Positions 41,293-46,400 of a stretch of 46,400 nucleotides of DNA are shown here, piece after piece. Below the pieces are notes generated by a model. It was not told the DNA's origin and made no database searches. It saw nothing but the letters and a program-made list of their open reading frames with translations. The stretch is from an uncultured Oscillospiraceae bacterium (GTDB lineage: Bacteria > Bacillota > Clostridia > Oscillospirales > Oscillospiraceae): the NCBI GenBank assembly GCA_910578505.1, contig CAJTPV010000027.1, forward strand, positions 1-46,400. The letters run 5' to 3'. Numbering within the stretch: position 1 is the first letter of the stretch; every line of letters begins with the position of its first letter. Both the position numbers and the translations under genes were made by a program.

Positions 41293-41321
41293 ATTATACA
41301 ATGCGCATCATGCCTTGTCAA
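41293..41321 (-). promoter_or_regulatory. Perfect consensus promoter of the toxin gene
   Basis: On the minus strand TTGACA (complement of 41316-41321), exactly 17 bases, TATAAT (complement of 41293-41298). Confidence 0.85.
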
Positions 41322-41362
41322 ATTCTGCCCTCTGATTTTTCAGCGGAGGCAAAATTCCCGCA

Positions 41363-41391
41363 TTGACAATTCCCGCCGGAGGTGTTATAAA
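41363..41391 (+). promoter_or_regulatory. Promoter of comFB
   Basis: TTGACA, 17 bases, TATAAA; 26 bases before the start codon. Confidence 0.8.
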
Positions 41392-41417
41392 GAGAGAGAA
41401 ATCTAAGGAGGGATCAT

Positions 41418-41684
41418 ATGATGAAACTGTATGAGAACATGATGGAGGCCTTTGTGGAGGACGAATTGAACCGCATGGGTGATAGTCTTGGCTGCTGCCT
41501 GTGCGAACAGTGCCGCAACGACATCGCCGCCTACGCGCTCAACCACGTCCCTCCCCGCTACGTCGTCACCAGGTCCGGCGGCCTCATCAGCAAGGCCGAA
41601 ACCCTGCGCACCCAGCACCTGACCGATGTGCGCACCGCCCTGCTCCAGGCCGCCCAGGTCATCAGCCAGTACCCCCGCCATTAG
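41418..41684 (+). CDS. comFB: ComFB-like late-competence family protein
   Basis: The 88-residue protein shows the ComFB pattern: an N-terminal helix 'LYENMMEAFVEDELNRMG', a Cys cluster 'CCLCEQCRNDIAAYALNHVPPRYV' and a helical C-terminus. ComFB lies in the B. subtilis comF operon, but its role is unknown there; some homologues bind cyclic di-nucleotides. The cysteines could bind a metal. AAGGAGGG precedes ATG 41418, with another Met directly after. It is a single-gene unit with its own promoter and terminator. Confidence 0.85.
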   Translation: MMKLYENMMEAFVEDELNRMGDSLGCCLCEQCRNDIAAYALNHVPPRYVVTRSGGLISKAETLRTQHLTDVRTALLQAAQVISQYPRH

Positions 41685-41716
41685 AACACCTGATACGGAC
41701 TATGGAGGATTCCCGT

Positions 41717-41757
41717 CCGCCGCGCTTTGACTCGTTGAAAGCGCGGCGGGCTGTTCT
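41717..41757 (+). terminator. Terminator of comFB
   Basis: CCGCCGCGCTTT (41717-41728) pairs perfectly with AAAGCGCGGCGG (41738-41749), followed by GCTGTTCT. Confidence 0.8.
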
Positions 41758-41769
41758 GTCTGGCGGTGG

Positions 41770-41943
41770 ATTGGAAGTTTTTTCAATTTTTCATCCCAAG
41801 CTGCCAAAAAAACTGAAAAAATCCAATTTCTTTCATCAATCCGCCGGTTTCCGTTTCTTGTACCGCTTGGGATGGAAAAGCGGTTTGGTCAAAGCGCTGA
41901 ATTTTTGATTCTTCCAGGAAAAAACCCCGGTGGGGGGATTTTA
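41770..41943. other. Non-coding stretch with interleaved inverted repeats
   Basis: Two dyads interlock. ATTGGA-AG-TTTTTTCA (41770-41785) pairs with TGAAAAAATCCAAT (41814-41827). CATCCCAAGC (41792-41801) pairs with GCTTGGGATG (41865-41874). The order A-B-A'-B' is that of a pseudoknot. A short CCCC-GGT-GGGG hairpin with A/T flanks ends the region at about 41920-41943. No ORF with a ribosome site is present. Whether it is transcribed is unknown. Confidence 0.4.
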
Positions 41944-41946
41944 CTC

Positions 41947-41975
41947 TTGCAATATCACAAAAATTTTGATAAGAT
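41947..41975 (+). promoter_or_regulatory. Promoter of the cooS-cooC-acsB operon
   Basis: TTGCAA, 17 bases, TAAGAT. Transcription should start near 41982, giving a leader of about 100 bases. Confidence 0.7.
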
Positions 41976-41988
41976 ATAACCAATGCCA

Positions 41989-42006
41989 TTGTGAAAAATG
42001 TGACAA
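41989..42006. promoter_or_regulatory. Rex-like operator at the cooS promoter
   Basis: TTGTGAAAAATGTGACAA matches the Rex consensus TTGTGAAWWWWTTCACAA at 16 of 18 positions. It lies just downstream of the predicted start point, a repressing position. Rex releases DNA when NADH is high, which would link CO dehydrogenase expression to redox state. A CRP/FNR-family site (TGTGA-N6-TGACA) is the alternative reading. Confidence 0.5.
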
Positions 42007-42044
42007 TTCGCAGACCCGATATCATCCGTAGAGAAAGGAGCAAA

Positions 42045-42070
42045 GAAAGCGCGAATCTATCCGCGCTTTC
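42045..42070 (+). promoter_or_regulatory. Hairpin between the ribosome site and start of cooS
   Basis: GAAAGCGCG (42045-42053) pairs perfectly with CGCGCTTTC (42062-42070). The only good ribosome site, AAAGGAG (42034-42040), is 42 bases from ATG 42083. Folding this hairpin would reduce the effective distance to about 16 bases. Confidence 0.55.
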
Positions 42071-42082
42071 CACATTCCGACT

Positions 42083-43972
42083 ATGAAACTGATCACTGTC
42101 GAGCAAATGGAACAGGCCACCGAGCGGCTGCTGGAAACAGGCCGCAAGGTGGGAGCAGACTCCTGGCAGCAGCGCGTCAAGAACCAGACCCCCCACTGTA
42201 AGTTCGGTGAGGAGGGCACCTGCTGCCGCATCTGCTCCATGGGCCCCTGCCGCGTCACGCCCAAGGCCCCCCGGGGCATCTGCGGCTGCGACGTACACGG
42301 CATCGTGGCCCGCAACTACCTCCGCTTCACCGCCGGAGGCGCAGCTACCCACTCCGACCACGGCCGCTCCATCTGCCATACCCTCTATCAGGCGAAGGAA
42401 GGCGGCAACTACACCGTTAAGGACCCCGAGAAGCTGAAGAGGATCGCCAAGGAATGGGGCATCGAGACCGAGAACCGGGACATCTACGACCTGGCCCACG
42501 AGACCGCCGAGACCGCCCTGATGGAGTACGGCAAGCCCTTCGGCATCTCCCGCTTCACCAGCCGGGCTCCTGAGCACACCCGCAAGCTGTGGCACGACGC
42601 GGGCATCGAGCCCCGTGCCATTGACCGGGAGGTCTCCCAGTCCATGCACATGACCCATATGGGCTGTTCCTCTCTGCCGGAGGCGCTGATCCGCCAGTCC
42701 CTGCGGGCGGGCCTGTGCGACGGCTGGGGCGGCTCCATGTGCGGCACCGAGTTCTCCGACGTGCTCTTCGGCACCCCCAAGCCCATCGACACCACCGCCA
42801 ACCTGGGCGTCATGGAGAAGGACATGGTCAACATCGTTGTCCACGGCCACGATCCCTCCCTGTCTGAGATGATCGTCCTCTATGCCCAGGACCCCGAGAT
42901 GCTGGCTCTGGCCAAGGAGCAGGGCGCCAAGGGCATCAACATCTGCGGCGTCTGCTGTACCGCCAACGAGGTGGCTATGCGCCACGGCATCCCCATGGCC
43001 GGCAACTTCCTCCAGCAGGAGAACGTGGTCCTCACCGGCGCCTGCGAGGCCATCGTGGTAGACGTGCAGTGCATCTTCCCCGCCCTGGGCCCCCTGAGCA
43101 AGTGCTTCCACACCAAGTTTGTCACCACCTCTGAGATCGCCCGCATGCCGGACAGCGAGTTCATCCACTTCGACGAGGCCAACGCCGGCGAGAACGCCAA
43201 GCAGATCGTCCGCATGGCGGTGGAGAACTTCAAAAACCGCAATCAGGATCTGGTACATATCCCCGACCTGAAGACCAACGCCACTGTCGGCTTCTCCGTG
43301 GAGGCCATCAAGAAGTGCCTGGACGGCGTCACCAACACCCAGGTGGACGTCACCGGCACCATGAAGCCCCTGGTGGAGTGCGTCAACTCCGGCGTTCTGC
43401 GGGGCGCTGTGGCCATGGTCGGCTGCAACAACCCCAAGGTCCGTCCCGACACCGCCCACATCGGCCTGATGAAGAAACTCCTGGCTAACGACATCATCGT
43501 CGTCGTCACTGGCTGCGCCGCCCAGGCCGCCGGCAAGTCCGGCCTGCTGGACAAGGAGGCCAAGGAGTTCTGCGGCGACGGCCTCAAGCGCGTGTGCGAG
43601 CTGGTGGGCATCCCGCCGGTGCTGCATATGGGCTCCTGCGTGGACATCTCCCGCATGATGATCCTGGCCGCCGAGATCGCCAAGGATTCCGGCTGGAACA
43701 TCTCCCAGATCCCTCTGGTGGGCTGCGCCCCCGAGTGGATGAGCGAGAAGGCCGTGTCCATCGGCAACTACGTCGTGGCTACCGGCATTGACACCTTCCT
43801 GGGCGTCGATCCCTACACCAAGGGTTCCACCGAGGTCACCGAGCTGCTCCAGGGCGAGCACGGCATCAAGGACTGGGTCGAGGCCAAGTACACCGTCGAG
43901 CTGGACATCGAGAAGCTGGGCGACCGGATGATCGAGGCCATTGAGGCCAAGCGTACGGCTCTCGGTATCTGA
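42083..43972 (+). CDS. cooS: Carbon monoxide dehydrogenase catalytic subunit
   Basis: CooS (AcsA) is a Ni-Fe-S homodimer interconverting CO2 and CO; in acetogens the CO goes to acetyl-CoA synthase. Cysteines C39 and C47 (D-cluster) and C48, C51 and C56 (B-cluster) sit at the same positions as in Carboxydothermus CODH-II. The next cysteines are C67/C69. The C-cluster region includes 'NICGVCCTANEVAMRHG' and later 'GCNNPKVRPDTAHIGLMK', 'TGCAAQAAG' and 'HMGSCVDISR'. The length (629) is normal. Context (cooC then acsB) indicates a role in the Wood-Ljungdahl pathway rather than CO respiration; there is no cooF here. Initiation looks unusual (see the leader hairpin). Confidence 0.97.
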   Translation: MKLITVEQMEQATERLLETGRKVGADSWQQRVKNQTPHCKFGEEGTCCRICSMGPCRVTPKAPRGICGCDVHGIVARNYLRFTAGGAATHSDHGRSICHTLYQAKEGGNYTVKDPEKLKRIAKEWGIETENRDIYDLAHETAETALMEYGKPFGISRFTSRAPEHTRKLWHDAGIEPRAIDREVSQSMHMTHMGCSSLPEALIRQSLRAGLCDGWGGSMCGTEFSDVLFGTPKPIDTTANLGVMEKDMVNIVVHGHDPSLSEMIVLYAQDPEMLALAKEQGAKGINICGVCCTANEVAMRHGIPMAGNFLQQENVVLTGACEAIVVDVQCIFPALGPLSKCFHTKFVTTSEIARMPDSEFIHFDEANAGENAKQIVRMAVENFKNRNQDLVHIPDLKTNATVGFSVEAIKKCLDGVTNTQVDVTGTMKPLVECVNSGVLRGAVAMVGCNNPKVRPDTAHIGLMKKLLANDIIVVVTGCAAQAAGKSGLLDKEAKEFCGDGLKRVCELVGIPPVLHMGSCVDISRMMILAAEIAKDSGWNISQIPLVGCAPEWMSEKAVSIGNYVVATGIDTFLGVDPYTKGSTEVTELLQGEHGIKDWVEAKYTVELDIEKLGDRMIEAIEAKRTALGI

Positions 43973-44010
43973 TATTTCGTTATTCCTGAACATTTGAAAG
44001 GATTTCTTCC

Positions 44011-44781
44011 ATGAAAGTAGCCATTACCGGCAAGGGCGGCGTGGGCAAGACCACCTTCGCCTCCACCCTGTGCCGTCTCTATGCCGCGGAGGGCCGCACG
44101 GTCCTGGCGGCGGATGTGGACCCCGACGCCAACCTGGGGCTTGCCCTTGGGTTGACGGAGGAGGAGGTCAACGCCATTGTCCCCGTCTCCAAGATGAAGG
44201 AGCTGGCCAAGGAGCGCACCGGGGCCAGCGCCAGCAACACCTTCTTCAAGCTCAACCCGGAGGTCTCCGACCTGCCCGACAAGCTGTCCAAGGATGTCAA
44301 CGGCGTGAAGCTGCTGGTCATGGGCACGGTGGACGTGGGCGGCAGCGGCTGCGTCTGCCCGGAGCATGTGATGCTCAAGGCGATTTTGTCGAAGCTGGTC
44401 TTCCGGAAGGACGACGTGGTGGTGATGGATATGGAGGCCGGCCTGGAGCACCTGGGCCGGGGCACCGCCAGCCTGATGGACCAGTTCATCGTGGTCATTG
44501 AGCCTGGCGCCCGCAGCATCCAGACCTACGGGCGCATCAAGGAGCTGGCGCGGGACATCGGCGTCACCCAGGTGCGGGTGGTGGCCAACAAGGTCCGGGA
44601 TGAACGGGACGAGGCGTTCCTCCGGGAGCGCATCCCCGAGGAGGACCTGCTGGGGTTCATCCACTACAACGCCGACGTCATCGAGGCGGACCGGAACGGC
44701 CAGTCCCCCTTTGACTACAGCCAGAAGGCCGTGGAGGAGATCCGGGCAATCAAGGACAAAATGGATGCCCAACATAAATAG
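44011..44781 (+). CDS. cooC: CO dehydrogenase nickel-insertion ATPase CooC
   Basis: This MinD/ParA-type ATPase matures the Ni site of CODH/ACS. The deviant Walker A GKGGVGKTT (7-15) and a CxC motif (C114-V-C116), which binds nickel or zinc between the two subunits of the CooC dimer, are both present. 'VVVMDMEAGLEHLGRG' supplies the Walker B/switch region. It is 256 residues. AAAGGA precedes ATG 44011. It lies 38 bases after cooS and about 45 before acsB. Confidence 0.95.
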   Translation: MKVAITGKGGVGKTTFASTLCRLYAAEGRTVLAADVDPDANLGLALGLTEEEVNAIVPVSKMKELAKERTGASASNTFFKLNPEVSDLPDKLSKDVNGVKLLVMGTVDVGGSGCVCPEHVMLKAILSKLVFRKDDVVVMDMEAGLEHLGRGTASLMDQFIVVIEPGARSIQTYGRIKELARDIGVTQVRVVANKVRDERDEAFLRERIPEEDLLGFIHYNADVIEADRNGQSPFDYSQKAVEEIRAIKDKMDAQHK

Positions 44782-44826
44782 AATTAACTACTCTGCTGAG
44801 AGTATTCGTAAGGAGTGGATCATCAC

Positions 44827-46400
44827 GTGAAAACATTATTTGAGCGCGTTTTCTCCGGCAACGACGAGATGTACGCCCTGGCGGTCAAGGCGGTGGACGA
44901 GGCTCTGGCGAAGCTGGGCCCGGACGCTCCCGCCACCTTCGGCGACACCGCTTACAGCCTGCCCTGCCTCTACGCCCTGACCGGCAAGAAGGTCGCCACC
45001 GTGGGCGAGGCCAAGGAGGCCCTGGAAACTACCGTCAAGGAATTCATGACCCGCAACAACCGCACCAAGGATATCTTTACCTCCGGCGTGGCCACTGCTC
45101 TGTCCGCTGAGATCATTGAACTGATGAAGTACGCCGTGGCCGGCGGCAGCCCCTATCAGGACCCCGTACAGGGCCACTTTACCGACGCCCAGGTCCGTGA
45201 GCTGGGCGTGCCCCTGGTCACCCGCGACATCCCCGGCGTAGCCGTCATCATCGGGCCCGCTCCCACCGCCGACGAGGGCGCGGAGCTGGTCAAGGAGTAC
45301 CAGTCCCAGGGCATTTTCGTCACCCTGGTGGGCGGCATCATCGACCAGTGCGTGGAGAAGGGCATGAAGCTGGGCTTCAACGTCCGCTGCGTGGCCCTGG
45401 GCCATGACCTGAGCAGCGTATCCCACGTGGTCAGCGTGGCCCTGCGCGCGGCCATCATCTTCGGCAGCACCGAGGCCGGCAACTACGAGGCCATGTGGCG
45501 CTACACCATGGACCGCGTGTTTGCCTTTGTCAACGCCTTCGCCCCTGTGGACGACATGACCGTTGCCTGCGGCGCCGGCGCCATCCAGCTGGGCTTCCCC
45601 GTTGTCACCAACGACACCGAGGAGAACAACATGTTCCGCGTGCCCAAGAGCCTCATCATCCAGCCCGACGTTGCCAAGTTCAATGCCACCACCCTGGAGG
45701 CCCGGGACATCAAGATCAAGATCACCAAGATCGACATCCCCGTGGCGTTCTCCTCCGCCTTCGAGGGCGAGATCGTCCGCCGGGGCGACATGCAGGTGGA
45801 GTTCGACGGCTCCCGCAAGACCGGCCTGGAGCTGGTGCGCAGCAAGGAGCTCAGCGAGGTGGAGGACCACCGCTTTACCCTCATCGGGCCGGACTTCGAC
45901 GCCTTCGAGGTGGGCAGCAAGGTGGACTTCTGCATGGTGGCCGACGTGGCCGGCAAGAACATGAACAGCGACTTCGAGTCCGTGTTTGAGCGCAAGTTCC
46001 ATGCCTACATCAACTGCATGGAGGGCGTCATGCACACCGGCCAGCGGGACGTCATCCGCGTGCGGATCAGCAAGGCCGCTTTCGAGGCCGGCGTGCGGGC
46101 CAAGGACTTCGCCGAGGTGCTGTATGCCAAGCTGAAGAGCGACTATGACGCCGTGATCGACAAGTGCGAGGTCACCATCATCACCGATCCCGAGGAGTGC
46201 AAGAAGTTCCGTCAGGAAGTGGCCATTCCCGCCTACGACCGCCGCGACGAGCGTCTGGGCAGCCTGACCGACGAGAACGTGGACCAGTTCTACACCTGCA
46301 TCATGTGCCAGTCCTTCTCCCCCAGCCACGTGTGCATCGTCACCCCGGAGCGTCTGGGCCTGTGCGGCGCGGTGAGCTGGCTGGACGCCAAGGCCACCAA
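44827..46400 (+). CDS. acsB: Acetyl-CoA synthase beta subunit (partial, runs off window)
   Basis: AcsB joins CO, a methyl group from the corrinoid protein, and CoA to make acetyl-CoA. The GTG at 44827 follows AAGGAG by 11 bases, and the product begins (M)KTLFERVFSGNDEMYALAVK. The first 524 residues of about 710 are present. The A-cluster [4Fe-4S] cysteines C491, C494, C503 and C513 have exactly the spacing of C506, C509, C518 and C528 of the Moorella enzyme. The CGC motif binding the distal nickel lies beyond the window edge. Further acetyl-CoA pathway genes probably follow. Confidence 0.97.
   Translation, partial: MKTLFERVFSGNDEMYALAVKAVDEALAKLGPDAPATFGDTAYSLPCLYALTGKKVATVGEAKEALETTVKEFMTRNNRTKDIFTSGVATALSAEIIELMKYAVAGGSPYQDPVQGHFTDAQVRELGVPLVTRDIPGVAVIIGPAPTADEGAELVKEYQSQGIFVTLVGGIIDQCVEKGMKLGFNVRCVALGHDLSSVSHVVSVALRAAIIFGSTEAGNYEAMWRYTMDRVFAFVNAFAPVDDMTVACGAGAIQLGFPVVTNDTEENNMFRVPKSLIIQPDVAKFNATTLEARDIKIKITKIDIPVAFSSAFEGEIVRRGDMQVEFDGSRKTGLELVRSKELSEVEDHRFTLIGPDFDAFEVGSKVDFCMVADVAGKNMNSDFESVFERKFHAYINCMEGVMHTGQRDVIRVRISKAAFEAGVRAKDFAEVLYAKLKSDYDAVIDKCEVTIITDPEECKKFRQEVAIPAYDRRDERLGSLTDENVDQFYTCIMCQSFSPSHVCIVTPERLGLCGAVSWLDAKAT

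Noticed and set aside
41989..42006. CooA-type CO-sensing activator site
   Set aside because: CooA sites are TGTCA/CGACA-like and act upstream of the promoter; this site lies at or after the start point and fits Rex better.
41783..43993. 736-codon minus-strand frame opposite cooS
   Set aside because: Complement of cooS in the favoured shadow frame; no ribosome site and no domain.
1..46400. CRISPR array, tRNA or rRNA genes, insertion sequences, integrases
   Set aside because: None recognised: no regularly spaced direct repeats, no tRNA-like cloverleaf or rRNA stretch noticed by eye, and no transposase or recombinase motifs in any supported gene.

Overview
The window is a GC-rich chromosomal segment from an anaerobic, spore-forming Firmicute, most likely an acetogenic or butyrate-type gut clostridium of the Oscillospirales (Flavonifractor/Intestinimonas/Oscillibacter-like). 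This rests on a SpoIIID gene, a type III glutamine synthetase, a high-molecular-weight rubredoxin, an Asn-type T-box leader, SLH-domain and LCP envelope proteins, and the start of an acetyl-CoA (Wood-Ljungdahl) operon. The assignment is inferred from gene content; no 16S rRNA is present.

Layout. 1-1980: a palindromic intergenic repeat, then a compact Type II restriction-modification pair (beta-class DNA methyltransferase plus an XcyI/XmaI-like PD-(D/E)XK endonuclease). 2031-5263: the housekeeping run der-plsY-gpsA and a 43-residue membrane peptide. 5355-13586: nitrogen metabolism, with dsdA (ammonia from D-serine), gdhA, type III glutamine synthetase and asnB, the last behind an Asn T-box leader with a near-consensus promoter; a P-loop ATPase sits among them. 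13773-17710: rubredoxin/flavin reductase, an LCP protein with an SLH-transglutaminase protein, and spoIIID with a small companion gene. 17897-19297: a lone ATPase_2/DUF234 protein.

19393-29879 is a sugar-uptake locus: an ABC transporter of the galactofuranose/ribose class (binding protein, ATPase, two permeases), a divergent AraR-like repressor, and a translationally coupled response regulator-histidine kinase-binding protein operon that looks like a three-component sensor. 30041-36863 is visibly less GC-rich: a LacI-type repressor controlling an operon of a mandelate-racemase-like enolase-superfamily enzyme, an opine-dehydrogenase-like enzyme and a complete TRAP transporter. Its control regions contain perfect, widely spaced inverted repeats. 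I propose it is an uncharacterised carboxylate or opine-like catabolic pathway.

37112-40550: deoC-deoD (deoxynucleoside catabolism) and convergent metG. 40551-41400 is gene-poor but is the most interesting stretch: a second copy of the palindromic repeat, a small cluster of DnaA-box-like sites, and a probable type I toxin-antitoxin locus. That locus has a 32-residue holin-like toxin and an opposing RNA, each with a perfect consensus promoter (TTGACA-17 bp-TATAAT), overlapping at the 3' end of the toxin gene. 41418-46400: comFB, a structured non-coding stretch, then cooS-cooC-acsB (carbon monoxide dehydrogenase, its nickel-insertion ATPase and acetyl-CoA synthase, truncated by the window edge), with a Rex-like operator at the cooS promoter.

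All coordinates, promoters and palindromes were read by eye. Family names come from motif recognition without database searches.
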